A stretch of 64,000 bases of DNA, from positions 36,255,315 through 36,319,314 of the forward strand of contig OU744730.1 of the NCBI GenBank assembly GCA_916613615.1. Direction: 5' to 3'. This stretch comes from Steromphala cineraria. Taxonomy: Eukaryota; Mollusca; Gastropoda; Trochida; Trochidae. The notes below the pieces were generated by a model that ran no database searches, was not told where the DNA came from, and saw nothing but the letters and a program-made list of their open reading frames with translations. Both the position numbers and the translations under genes were made by a program. Below are positions 43,390-54,449 of the stretch, piece by piece; position 1 is the stretch's first letter; every line of letters starts with the position of its first letter.

Positions 43390-44118
43390 ATTATACCCCC
43401 GCCTTACAGCGTAAGCGGGGGTATATAGCGCTCATTCTGTCCGTCCATCCGTCACAAAAGTTTGCCCGGAGCATATCTCCCAAACTATACATGCTAGCTT
43501 CACCAAACTTCATACACTTATCAACCATGATCCCTAGATGTGCCTTTTGAGGGTTAGACCATCACATTATTTTATGCCCCAGCCATATATGGCAGGGGCA
43601 TATTGGATTACCCTTGGTTGTCCGTACGTCCGTAACCACTCTATACAGGGTATTGTTAAATCCACTTCTCAGAAACCATTCAACAGATTTAATTGAAATT
43701 GCACACATGGCTTTTAGGCATCCTAAATCTCATATTTTGTTTTTCAATTTTTATTTGTTTTTCAAATTTCTGTCATGTTGAACTTAGGTGAATTTTGGGG
43801 CAAGGTGAAGCTCATAGTAGTGTGATAGGGGGTGTTGTTTATCCACTTCTCCTCAAAAACCATTCAATGGATTTAATTTAAATTGCACACATGGCTTAGA
43901 GGCATCCTAAGGGTGTGCATCTCTGTGTGCATTTCTGTCTTCACCAAACTTCATACACTTATCAACCATGATCCCTAGATGTGCCTTTTGAAGGTTAGAC
44001 CAACCAATTAATTCCCAATTTAGTGAGGCATGTAAAAGGCGGAACAGGGTAAGGCGAAACCCCAAGTTCCGGGGCTGCTCTGCTTTTGCGGTATCCCGCA
44101 AACGCTAATCTAGTTGTA
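43390..44118 (+). repeat. Composite of three repeat pieces with hairpin heads
   Basis: 43395-43424: hairpin TACCCCCGCCTTACAGCG then TAAGCGGGGGTA, then GTCCGTCCATCCGTC. At 43571 a second head, ATGCCCCAGCCATATATGGC then AGGGGCAT, is inserted with its own CCGTACGTCCGT. A TTCATACACTTATCAACCAT block recurs at 43511 and 43952, bracketing the insertion. 44020-44118 is the 'ggggctgctctgc' tail. Confidence 0.65.
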
Positions 44119-44379
44119 AACCTTTATGAATTAAGTATTGGGGTTTCAGTGCAAAGAAGACTCTCACAATGACTTACTGTATACTCAACTATCAGACAAC
44201 TTTAACCAATATTAATCAATTTTACTATTTAAAATTCTTTGAACAAAGTGGGGAGCGGGGGTATGTGAGCTCTGCTCGCTCCTTCACTTGTATAAGATAT
44301 AGTTTCCATTTCTGTATTGATTACAGGTGTCTGAAATCACATCACATACACCAATTGCAAAGAGTCTAGAATTTGAGAC

Positions 44380-44472
44380 CTTGTGGCCCCTACAAAGTGG
44401 GAAACCACCTTGGCCACAGCAAAATTAAATATGAAGCCTGTTGAGCTACAGGGCCAATGGCTCTATTTTTTA
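44380..44472 (+). repeat. Tail of a hairpin-head repeat
   Basis: GCCTGTTGAGCTACAGGGCC then AATGGCTCTATTTTTTAG matches the tails ending at 17427 and 29503; no head is attached. Confidence 0.6.
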
Positions 44473-45755
44473 GGTCTTCAAGACGAAAGTCTGAAGACTT
44501 ATTGTTTTTATCCAGATTCTTATTTTTATTATTTGTACCGATTTTGTGTCGCTCCTACAGCCTTCCCATCTTTAACGATTCTCATCAAATTTTCAGTGAG
44601 TGTACCTTGTGTCCTAACTTAGTGCATGACGAGGGCGATTTTTGAATTTCGATTGTGTTTTCGAGTTATCTCCCCTTGAAGGAAAAACTTCAAACCTCAA
44701 TTTCTCAGTAACTATGGGAGATAATTGCATAAAACTTTCACCAAAATGTGGACAACAACATTCCCAATCCATTCAGCCCATAGCGGTTTTCAGCCGTATA
44801 AATAGATTTTTTGCTATTATCGAAAAACTGAAATTTTGGCGAAATTTTCCGGTTTTGACGGTATGCGTCTTTGAAAATCTTCTCCTCACTAACTACGATA
44901 CATACAGAAGCATACTATAGCTCATTTGAAAGCTGAATGAATGCTGTTTAAAGGAACCCCCCAAACCCTCTATTTTCAGCGGTTTTTTCGCTACATCAAT
45001 TTCAAAAATGAACTTTTGAAAAAAAGGATTTTTCTGTGTCAAGTTCAAAGGGGCACTTCTCTGTTAGGAAATGTAATTTCAAAGATCTGTTTGTTGCATT
45101 CTATTCTACAATGATATGTGAATAAGTTCACTACAGGTCATTATTATATAAAAGTTGATATTAAAGGAAATATGTGGACATAAAGAGATTTTTTACATTT
45201 TTCGGTGATTTTAACATTTTTCAAGGGTTATTTTTTTTGAGAATTTTAGTTTCAAAACTGTTACAGATAGAAATTTTATCATTGATATTTTGTAAGGCAG
45301 ATGTAATGAGTAGACAGAAAAAAATATCAACAAGTCATGGTAAAATTTTGGGTGTCCATGACCGGTCCTTGAATATTGCGATTTTTGGAAAATCATCATT
45401 TTTAGCACATTTTAAGGTTCCACAGTTTCTTTATTAAGAACGATATCATTAAATTTATTGTATTTTCACATGCGCCATTCCAAGCACAACCTTTGCTATG
45501 TTGTACTTTATCATAAAAATGTTGATAGTTAAGGAGCTAGAAGGACCAACATGGAGTAGGGGTCTAAAAACCTTCAAATTTCAGTGTTTTCAATAAAGTT
45601 CTAAAATTCATTACTCCATTACTATTTGAGTTATCAAAACAAAACATACATCTTTGTATGATGATAAACAAGAACTCTTAGACAAAAAGTCATGGGAAGG
45701 TCAAACACTGTGTGAAGGTCAAAGAGGAATCTTGAAGACCTAAGTATTGACGCGT
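44472..45755 (+). repeat. Repeat with 'aggtcttcaagac' ends
   Basis: Starts AGGTCTTCAAGACGAAAGTC then TGAAGACTT (an imperfect hairpin) and ends TCTTGAAGACCTA near 45743, giving inverted ends ~1.25 kb apart. The interior has ATTATCTCCCC-type words and runs of T, no gene. Possibly the same architecture as the other hairpin-head repeats. Confidence 0.45.
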
Positions 45756-45924
45756 CAATCCTAGTTGTCATATGTTCTCTTTTGGTTAAAAAAGATTAAA
45801 TCGATCATGGATATTCTAAATACATAAATAACAATTTTGTTAGGTACCTTTCAAGACATTGAATATTGGACTAAAAGTGAAAACGTTGATAATGATAAAT
45901 GGTAGACTAATGCTTATCTTATTG

Positions 45925-46215
45925 AGTTCATTTGGGCTGAAAGCGCCGATGGGCTTATGGCATGGCATGGTGTTTGGAGTCAGTCTGTCTGTTCATCCGT
46001 CCGTAAACTTTGTGCATTTTTTACCAGAACCAAAAGGCGCAGAAGCTGAAACTTTATATATAGACTCCTATACTAATGAGGATTTTAAATTGTAACTTTG
46101 GGGATCCTGTGAGGGCCACAGGGGCAACGCCTTAAAACCTATTTTCATCTTCTTCTCCAGAAGGAGAAAGCCTAAAAAGCTGAAACTTTGTGTGCAGACT
46201 CCTTAACCTCCCTAT
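45925..46215 (+). repeat. Hairpin-head/(GTCC)n repeat fragment
   Basis: GAGTTCATTTGGGCTGAAAG, GATGGGCTTATGGCATGGC, CCGTCCGTAAACTTTGTGC and two units with AGCTGAAACTTT...CAGACTCCT. Confidence 0.6.
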
Positions 46216-46479
46216 TACCTTTCTCATGAGAATGTAGACGTTATATTGCTGTGTACTCACTGTGTGATCGGTGGAACTGCTCCCTGCCCACTGGGCATGC
46301 GTGGGAAATTGATTTCACTTACTTAGTGAAAAGAATTATTCTTTCTTACTCACTCACCACTTGCAAGTGATGCGTTTCACTTTTAATCGGTACTTTTTTC
46401 TACTTTTTGGCATGGTTTTTCCTTAAGCTTCTTGTTTACCATTGTAGTTCCTTTTTTCCTGCTTCCATACGTCTATACA

Positions 46480-47290
46480 TCCATTTTTGTCCCCTGCCGC
46501 AACGCAAAACGGGGGAAATTATATTCAGCGGCGTCTGTACCTCCGTCTGTATGTCCAGATCCTTGTTAACACGATATTGCAAGAACTGTTGCACCCAAAG
46601 TCTACAAATTTGGTCACAGCCTCACTTGGGGGATTACCCAGACACCAATCGCTTTTGGTGACCTTGACCTTATTTTCATGGTCACAACGGCACTTTGACC
46701 ACTCTTGAAACTCTTGTTAACACAATCTCCTGAACCGTTTTACAAAATGTCTTCAAATTTAGTCACAACCTACATTGTGGGACTAAGCAGATACCAAATA
46801 CTTTGGATGACCTTGACCTTCATTTTCAAGGTCACCACAGTTCCTTGAACACTTTTAAACATCTTATATGATATGAACCGATTCATGAAATGTCCTCAAA
46901 TTTGGTCACAGCCTACATTGAGGGATTACGCAGACACCAGTCACTTTGGGTGACCTAGACCTTAATTTCTAGGTCACAACTTTGGCCACTTTTGAAACTC
47001 TTGTTTACTTCATCTCATCTATCTCATAAACCACTGCACCAAATGTATTCAAATTTGGTCACAGACTACATTGGGGATTTACGCAGACACCAGTCACTTT
47101 GGATGACCATGACCTTATTTTCAAGGTCAAAACGGCACTTTGACCACTTTTGAAACTCTTGTAAACACCATATCTCTTGAACCATTTCACTTATTGTCAA
47201 TGGGAATATAGCATTTGCTTATTGTGACAATTCTATTGCAATATCCAAGCGGCGGGGGACATTGCCACATTAGTGGCAAACACTTGTTCA
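46480..47290 (+). repeat. Hairpin-head repeat with ~149-bp tandem units
   Basis: Head TTGTCCCCTGCCGCAACGC then AAAACGGGGGAAATT, then TACCTCCGTCTGTATGTCC, then four to five units starting with CTTGTTAACAC-like words near 46561, 46710, 46858, 46998 and 47158. Each carries CAAATTTGGTCACAGCCTAC and GACCTTGACCTTATTTTCA. Ends GCGGGGGACATTGCCACATT, mirroring the head. Confidence 0.75.
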
Positions 47291-47576
47291 TCGTATGTGT
47301 TCACGATTTCCCTTTTCCCGATCGTTAGCGTTGTTCCATGTATAGTTTTTAAATTCCTATGCAGTTACCCACATTTGCTTGTTTGCACTTCATTTAGATG
47401 TATTTTCCTCCTTTAGATTGGGTTCCACCTCTCTTTTCCAACCCTCCATCGTCTTTTCCCCGTTTTGTTTACATTGTCGCTATTTTGCTGGTTTGCTTGC
47501 TTGTAGCTCCAGCAAGTCGAAGCGATTCATTTTCCTAAAAGGAGAGGAGAAATCGCGACATCTCTGACCGATTCAA

Positions 47577-48154
47577 GGATGCGACATCACACCTGTGGGG
47601 ACCGGAACTCGTTGGAGTCAGCCTCCTCTTCCTGAACAGTGGTCTGTTGGAAAGCCTTGGCGAATTTGCCAAGGGTCTCCCTCAGAGCAGAAGCAATTGA
47701 CAGGTCTACAGCATCAGACCCCACATAGCTCTTGACTTCCATGTCCGAATCAGACTTGTTGTCATCGAGAAAATACGCAACCGAACCGGGAGGCAGGAGA
47801 GGAATGCCCCTGCCCCTTAATTAGCGAGTTAATGTCTTGAGGGGTTAGAGAAGGTGCATTAGGGACCCTAGTTGAAACCAACCTCACCCCCTCATCCAAA
47901 TCAGAACTCCCAGAGTCAGATGGTATGGGGGGGCGAGGGGTAGCATTTCTAATGTCCTTCCCAGCAGCATGAAGCCGATTGTAGAAGGCCAGATCCAGGC
48001 CCCGCCTTCTCTGGGTCCTTTCCGAAAAGTTGGAGCAAGTGGGGCAAGCCGAATCATCATGATCTTGGGTTGCCAGACAGACGATATACCAGGTGTGTCT
48101 GTCTGTGTCGGGGATATGCCCCCCACAATCAGAACATTTCTTGAATGACTGCAA
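47577..48154 (-). pseudogene. DIRS B2 Gag N-terminal part
   Basis: Minus frame from 48154: KKCSDCGGHIPDTDRHTWYI then VCLATQDHDDSACPTCSNF, a Cys/His-rich start typical of DIRS ORF1, then TQRRR and a Ser/Pro-rich linker with TPQDINSLI. After a frameshift near 47800 it continues PGSVAYFLDDNKSDSDMEVK and SIASALRETLGKFAKAFQQT to a TGA near 47577. It lies opposite in strand to the rest of element B2, so it was inverted or comes from another copy. Gag would package the element RNA. Confidence 0.65.
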
Positions 48155-48159
48155 GCAAT

Positions 48160-48690
48160 CATATCAAAGAAAAGTTTTAATTGTGTATGCAATTCATGTA
48201 GATAGAAAGATACATGTGTGCATAACAAAAAGAGAGAAGGCATCCTAATCTAGGGCATTTAACTTTTGTAAAAAGCTTCCCAAAGCAAGCATTGTAACAA
48301 AGCTTGAAAAGAAAAAGAGCATGAAAACAACATGTCTTGCCAACTGACCTGAGAGAAATTTACAACACCCAGTCAATTAACAAAGGTGAAGAACAAATCT
48401 TTATCAGTCTAAGGGGCTTATTTATAAATAAATAATTCCTGCAAGTGCCAAACGTAAGCAAAGTCCATACATAAGAGAGAAAATGGAGTATATTCGTTCG
48501 CCTCAATGACAGATTGATAAGAGTCAGGTTTAAAGTTATCTGCCCCTGTCACTAGGGATGCCGCTAGGGCTAGGGCTTGATACAGGGTTGTAACAACAGA
48601 TAACAAACATGATTTTAACAATGTGTTTGTATATTTTTATTTCTTAAAATAGTCACAATCAAAAAAGTCATATAGCAAAAATACAAATTT
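48160..48690. other. Sequence between the two inverted DIRS B2 parts
   Basis: No clear domain. A 67-codon minus frame (48418-48621; contains LALAASLVTGADNF) could be further Gag but is not recognised. Confidence 0.3.
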
Positions 48691-49200
48691 TATGCAGTAA
48701 GTACCCCGAGGAGGATACCCTTCTGAAAAAGAATGACAACATATGTTGCGGTTTAGGACCTATTACCCACATGCGCCGGATGGAATTCCTGGACCAGTGC
48801 ACCTGGGATACACAGTTTAAGAAAACCCTGCTGCAAGCGCCAACAACGTCTTCTACTCTGTTTGGGGACAAGATACCCAAAGTCTACCGCAAACAGGCCA
48901 CAGTGACCCAGACAGAGGTGGCTTTCAGGACCTTACAGTATGCCATCAACCTGTCCTTTTAACGTCACATCCAGAGCAACCAATCCCGTCCATACTAGCG
49001 CCAGCGATTCGTCAACCAGCCCCACAGATCAGGCCCCTCTTCCTCCAACTCGGGGCAGTGCCCTTACGTCAGCTCCTCTCCAGGCAAGGACTCCCACAAG
49101 GCAAATTGAGGGAAGTCCACCCGTCGCCCCTACTTCCAAGTTCAACTGAAGCAAGCCAGTACCAGCTGCGACTGCCCAGTCGTACCGGTCTACCACACCC
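48690..49200 (+). pseudogene. DIRS B2 Gag C-terminal part
   Basis: The open frame extends upstream of the first ATG: PEEDTLLKKNDNICCGLGPI, then RRMEFLDQCTWDTQFKKTLL, KIPKVYRKQATVTQTEVAF and LQYAINLSF to a TAA at 48962. A second frame (48963-49200) carries Ser/Pro/Gln-rich sequence up to the RT start. A capsid-like helical region is plausible but not proven. Confidence 0.6.
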
Positions 49201-49236
49201 CAGTAGGCGGGAGATTGGGGATCTTCTGGCCCAATT

Positions 49237-49950
49237 ATGTCTTCCCTCAAGTTTCAGCCGCCAGCATGGGATCTTAACATTGTCTTCAAGTATCTCCTTG
49301 TAGCCCTGTTTGAGCAGTTGTCCGGAGCCTCCTTCCAGAACTTATCCAGGAAGACGGCCTTCTTACCCTCTTTTGCTACTGCTGCCAGAGTTAGCAAGCT
49401 TCACGCTCTGGACGTCACCACGGTGCATTTTGGGCAGTCTAGGAAGGGTTTTGTGCACCTTGGCCTCCTCTGGGATTTTGTCGCGAAGAACCAGCTCCCG
49501 GGACAGCCTGGCAGGTCCTTCACCTTCCCTCCTCTCTCCCAGATCTTCTCTAGTTCTGAGGTTGAAGAGCCGTCATTGTGCCCAGTCCAAGCCCTTAAGA
49601 ATACATTAATCGTTCCTTCTCCCTACGGGCTAAAGGCGAGGTCACTAAGAACACCTTGTTGCTGTGGCTGTATACCATCATCCTTGCTGACTTCGATGCC
49701 GTCGGGTTGCTTCAACCTGTCGCCAGCAACCCGCACAAGATAAGAGCACTCGCTTCTACCATGGCCCTCACAGGAATTGCTCTGTTCCAATTACCATGGA
49801 GGTTGCTTCTGGCATTCCACCAACGTCTTCGCCTCACACTACCTGAGACACTTGGCGGTTGAAGACGTGCAGGGACTCCAGTCTTTTTGACCGTTGGTGG
49901 TTGCCCAGCAACTTACAGTCCCAATGCCCAATTAGGGTAAGCTGTCCGCT
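49237..49950 (+). pseudogene. DIRS B2 tyrosine recombinase, 5'-deleted
   Basis: The frame from 49237 gives PPAWDLNIVFKYLLVALFEQ, LSRKTAFLPSFATAARVSKL with the first catalytic Arg, HALDVTTVHFGQSRKGFVHL, and LPGQPGRSFTFPPLSQIF. Frameshifts follow near 49610 and 49700. Then NPHKIRALASTMA carries Lys in the His-x-x-Arg box neighbourhood (HKIR against HEIR in B1), and ASHYLRHLAVEDVQG with the nucleophile Tyr appears near 49835. It preserves the codons lost by the short deletion in B1, so the two copies complement each other for comparison. Confidence 0.75.
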
Positions 49951-49994
49951 TTTTTCACCCTAGCACCAGTTGAGATTGTTTCGTTGTTGGCATA

Positions 49995-50285
49995 ACCTGT
50001 ACATCACTCAGACACCCATACGTATCTATGTATGTTAACACATCAAACAGATCTTCATAACTAGGTATATGTGTGGCATGGTCTGCATCATCAAGGACAA
50101 TATAGTCATTTTCTTTATCCAAGCGGGCAATAAAATCCCCGAAAAGTATAATTTCACAATTTTTGATACCGATTTTTTAATTCGAAAACTTCTTGGTCTA
50201 ATTCTTCAAACTCATACATACCGGTAAATAGTCATCAAAGGTCAATTTAGAACAAAGTCCAGAAATGTTCCAAGTTCCTATTTTT
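49995..50285 (-). pseudogene. LINE APE endonuclease scrap
   Basis: The minus strand reads WNISGLCSKLTFDDYLP, then a region with stops, then IILFGDFIARLDKENDYIV. These match the WN-x-GL...KL and GDFNAR boxes of APE-type LINE endonucleases. It abuts the DIRS B2 3' end. No RT is attached. Confidence 0.55.
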
Positions 50286-50289
50286 ATAC

Positions 50290-52165
50290 TTGAATTATAC
50301 ACACAGTAGCACAAACCTATTTTTATAAAATAAGAAAGAAAATTATAAGATAATTAGGAGATAAACATACTGTATTTGGAAATCAGCGGCATATAACAGA
50401 ATTATTATAGCTCTAAATTTAATTTAAAGTCGAACGCATAGCATGTGCGTTATGTCGTTATTTTAAGTTCTGCATATATTCACAAACTTGACGTTGGTAT
50501 AATTACATTGGTGTTGTAAATAAAATTAAGGTTAGTGTATGCCGCATTACGATTCATATTCGTATGAAATTCTGGGCGATTAAGCTTTGTCGAGCCCGTT
50601 TTGGTCTCACGCTACAGAATGATGGACGGTCCGAACGGGAAATCTGAACTGTTGTCAGTGTCGTGTATTTTACCGGTTTTGACAGCCTGCAAGCATAAAG
50701 CTTGTGGAAAGTTTGAATGAATTCTATAAATAATGTACATACAATGCAATAATTGCATATTTTGTAAAAAAATTCACTCAACAGCAATATTTCAGAACTA
50801 CTTGTTGCTAGACAACAAATGAATTCTTGTGCATTAGACGAAGTAAACAGAGCACCATATAATCAAATTATACGCCCTCTGACTTTTCAAAGCAGCCAAT
50901 CAGAAACCAGTATTTTGCACATTTATGGTAGAATTATGATTATACAGAAATGCTAATGATTTAACTAACCTGTGTTTCATAGAATAAAGACTCTTGAATA
51001 AAGGAGACAGTCCGTCTTCTGTCCAATTGTCTTCTGTCATGTGCTCTTGCCCTTCATACAAAAGTGAAGTTATACAGTGCTTTTTAGGTTCTGAGAGCAT
51101 GCAAAGTGAGAAGTAAACTTACATAACCAGAGAGCAAATGGTAGCAGGTCAGAGTAGAGAACAATAGAGGGACAGCAAGATACATGCTTGCAATGTACAA
51201 GCTCTAAGCTAATACTTTCAGCTGCTACAATTAAAATACCTGAAATTAAATGAAACATTAGTACATGGATATTTACAACTAAAACAAACATAAATACGAT
51301 ATATTACACTATGCCATACATATTGGGTATGTAGGAAAACTGGGGTAAATTCATAGTGTAGGTGGGTTAGGGTATCATAGAGGGGGATTTTTATCATAAT
51401 TACCGTAGCTGGGTTGATTGTTTATCGGGTAAACTTGTAGCACATTGTTTCACTTTGCACTAATAACGTGGTTTCTTCTCACCGGGGCCATTGTTTATCG
51501 TAGCGTAGGGCATTGGGTAGACCAGTTGTGGTGCTAGATATGTAACGAGCGCGCTGATTGGCTGAGACGTCTGCCGTCAGTAGATAAACTCTGTTCTGGG
51601 TTAGAGGTTATTCTAGAGTGCTATATATAAGTGACCTGTTTCCCGTATTCAGTTGTCCCCTGTCTTGGTGATCCAAGCAACATCAAAGGTAGCTCTTGTA
51701 GTACTGATGTCCCACACAGATCCTGGTTCACTCCGTTATACAGTAGGATGCTAGGTGTTATATAGGGGGATGTAATGTTAGGTCGGGCAGGGGGAAAATT
51801 AGCGTAGGAAAGAAATAGAAGTTAGGTCATTTGTTACGGGGTAATTTGAACATTATTACGGAATGGTGCGGGTGGCTTTTAAGAGAAAGTTAAGATGAAA
51901 TTCATGTTCCTAATGGACTGATTTAGGAATGTGAGTGAAAGAACTGGTGCTTGTTGAGTTTTCGTTTGCCATCTTTTTTTAATAAAATCTTGTTGTTGTT
52001 TATATTGTTGTTTCTCTTTTGAACTTTATTCCTCATTCATGAACTGGAACTGAGAATTAATAAGCATCAAGTCAGCCTGGAAATATTCACATTAAAATAA
52101 AAGTACACAACGCAAAGTCCAATAAATGTTGATTTTCACATCATGTTGCTATGATTTAGTATTCA
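50290..52165. other. Spacer without recognised genes
   Basis: AT-rich with some GC-richer patches around 51480-51680. No exon with a convincing frame and splice sites, and no repeat I can name. Small frames are accidental. Confidence 0.4.
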
Positions 52166-52169
52166 ATTC

Positions 52170-52895
52170 TCAGCTGTCACTGTTCGTCTGAAACGCGCCT
52201 ATTACAGGTATATGAATTTCTTCTCCGGAAGCAATAAGCATTGACAGCTGATACCTTGAGTACAGACTCCTTAGCTGATTGGGGTTATAATTTATAGATC
52301 TGGTGACGGCCTTAAAATTTGTTTTGTTATCTTCACTATAAGGCCTAGACAAATACGGCAATGTTTCTTCTCAGGAAAATGTGAAACTTATCGGTAATCA
52401 TGAGGTCATACTAAACTTCCTGTGTTTTCAACTGGTTTTCCGTGGTCTAATGGATAAGTCACTGGGCTTGAAATCAACAGATCACAAGGTCGAACCCTTG
52501 TTTGGAGTGCAAAACTAGTGAATGTCTTGTATTGGAAAATTGATATTTTAGTTAGTGTATTTGGTTTGCAAAGCAAACTTTGAACTTGAATTAATTTCTT
52601 AAATTAAAATAGCATCGTTTTACTATCAAGTGTTCATCGAAATAACGGGTGTTCATCATGAACACTTGCTTTGTCGGATGAACATCTCATCCCTTCCATT
52701 TCACAGATAATATGAGTTGGTATGAAAAATGAATACTAGAACAAGACAAAGGAGCTAGTGTATAAAGACTCCTTATTTTGACAGGGATTCTAATTTGTAG
52801 GTTTGGTTATCCTGCAACACTTTGTGTGGTTACCCTCTGACCAAATGCATATGACCATAGCCTGATCAGCTAAAGAGAAAGTGGTTCTATTTTTT
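52170..52895 (+). repeat. Decayed hairpin-head repeat containing a tRNA-like insertion
   Basis: Unit words CTTCTCCGGAAGC, TGAGTACAGACTCCTTAGC and GGGGTTATAATTTATAG at 52214-52295, further decayed units at 52745-52815, and a tail GCCTGATCAGCTAAAGAG...TTCTATTTTTT at 52859-52895. Confidence 0.5.
52434..52510 (+). tRNA. tRNA-Ser-like pseudogene or SINE head
   Basis: A-box TGGTCTAATGG at 52443, a TTGAAAT anticodon loop (TGA, serine-type) near 52473, and a T-arm with a 6-bp stem ACAAGG/CCTTGT around TCGAAC, one base short of the usual 7-base loop. The acceptor arms do not pair well. Probably a pseudogene or the head of a tRNA-derived SINE; no distinct SINE body or poly(A) tail is evident. Confidence 0.45.
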
Positions 52896-53209
52896 CTCAT
52901 CAACCTCGTGAATATTACGGGTGGGCTCTCTGTCTAACACAATTTTAAGCATTATTTTCTTTATTTTAGTATGAAATAGACCTGGTGATGGATTTGTGCC
53001 TTATGCTACTTAAACTATTCTGTGTCTTTTGCTACTTAAATTATTCTGAGTTGTTTTATTTTTTGCTTTCCATAAATACCAGTAGAACTGTTTGCAATAA
53101 TCAATGTCCTATTCTATGCTGTTTGGTTAGTTATTAGACTTAGCGGTGTGTTGGTCCCTTGTGATATCAAAATTATTCACTAATTCCTGTTTTTGACATC
53201 ATATTTCAG

Positions 53210-53342
53210 GTTAGAAGACCTATATGAAAACATTGTACTTGAGACTCAATGTGACCGCATTACTCCTTTGGCAAAAAATCCTGGGAGAATATTGCTGACA
53301 TCATCTCGCCTATACTTCCAGCCTTTCAACAACATTGACAAG
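53210..53342 (+). CDS. Host exon, probably NSMAF/FAN-like (GRAM/PH region)
   Basis: A 133-bp block preceded by a pyrimidine-rich tract and acceptor ATATTTCAG, and followed by donor AAG|GTAAAGT. It starts in phase with one base completing a codon, then 44 open codons ending exactly at the donor. The peptide includes NPGRILLTSSRLYFQPFNN, which resembles the GRAM/PH-like N-terminal region of FAN (factor associated with neutral sphingomyelinase activation), where a 'GR-x5-LYFQP.N' motif occurs. FAN links the TNF receptor to sphingomyelinase. Neither neighbouring exon is visible: upstream and downstream are repeats, including a LINE in the following intron. The gene name is from memory of the family. 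Confidence 0.55.
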
Positions 53343-53524
53343 GTAAAGTAAATATTTTAAACTCATTTTGCCTGTCAGCTTGGACTTGTTTCTTGGCTTT
53401 TATGCCTTGAAGTGTCATGTTTTTAAGTCTGGTTTTCTTAGTTGTTACTATAACCCTTTTTACATGCAGACATGTGATATATAAAGATTATTAACCAAGT
53501 GTGTTTTCGTATCATTCTTTATTT

Positions 53525-54448
53525 ATTTCTGTACTTAGAAGGCCACAGGCCTGTAGTACAATCAATGGTAGATCACATGGTAGAATCAATTGCATTCAAA
53601 ATATTTTATTATTTTTCTAAATAACATTGCATAATAAATATACATTGCAAGGTTCTGTAACGAATGAGTATTGGTATTTGTTAACAATGACAATAGTTTT
53701 GTTCTGTCTGGATGGTTAAAATAGTAAGGTTGAAGATATTTTATCCGTAGATTCTTATAGACAGGGCAGGTTAATAAGAAGTGTAGCTCGTCTTCCACAA
53801 CATTCATATTACAAACTTTACATACTCTATTTTTTCTTTCAATACCTTTATATCTTCCAGTTTCAACAAACAATTCATGTGATGAACAACGAAAACGGGC
53901 TAAGGAATTACGGAACTTTTTAACATCAACTTTTGAAAGATAACTTTCAAGAAATATTTCAGATTTCCATTCTCTATAATATATACATTTTTTGATAATG
54001 TCATGGATTCTGCCCAGGATTGTAAATATATATATCTTTCATTCTTTGAGTTATTGAGATGATAAATTCTGATTGTGAATGAACACTTTGATTGCACCAA
54101 ATATAACCATATCCTATTTTGTTGAGAAGCTCTCTAATATCAGTCACCCAATTTCTTTTACCATTTATATCATACAGTTTCATCATATTATAATTTTTTT
54201 TTCGGATATCTGTGAAGCGGCATATTCAACAACCTTATCCAGTATTTAACAGCTCTAATTGAGGAATAAATGAATAGTGGAAATCTGCCTAATTCTCCAT
54301 AGACCATTGTGCTACAAGTGCTTGGTTTAACGCCTAGGAACTTTTTGCATGCATATAAATGAACCTTTTCTATGTTGTCATGTTGTGCCAGTCCCCATAT
54401 TTCAGATCCATATAACAGTATTGGGCCTGTTTGGTATGAAAAGACCAA
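53525..54448 (-). pseudogene. LINE 3' fragment, same group as the 2A LINE
   Basis: The minus strand gives the C-terminal third of a LINE polymerase in four frames: PILLYGSEIWGLAQHDNIEK, TCSTMVYGELGRFPLFIYSS (54448-54190), GKRNWVTDIRELLNKIGYGY, and a Cys/His cluster CKVCNMN...EDELHFLLTC near the end (53830-53760). These parallel the 2A LINE (YGAEIWG; DEYHLLMVC). The 5' end is truncated near 54448; the 3' end is near 53525 with AATAAATAAAG. It lies in the presumed intron after the host exon, in antisense. Confidence 0.7.
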
Positions 54449-54449
54449 G

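Larger units (their letters stand above)
48690..49995 (+). mobile_element. DIRS element B2: Gag tail, RT start, recombinase; internally deleted
   Basis: Plus-strand relative of B1. Order: Gag C-terminal part, RT start (PVGGRLGIFWPNY at about 49200-49236), then a direct jump to the recombinase (FQPPAWDLNIVFKYL). Compared with B1, the segment equivalent to ~3905-6060 is missing. After the recombinase the 3' sequence matches B1 (GGGTAAGCTG, TTGTTTCGTTGTTGG) until 49997. Confidence 0.8.
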
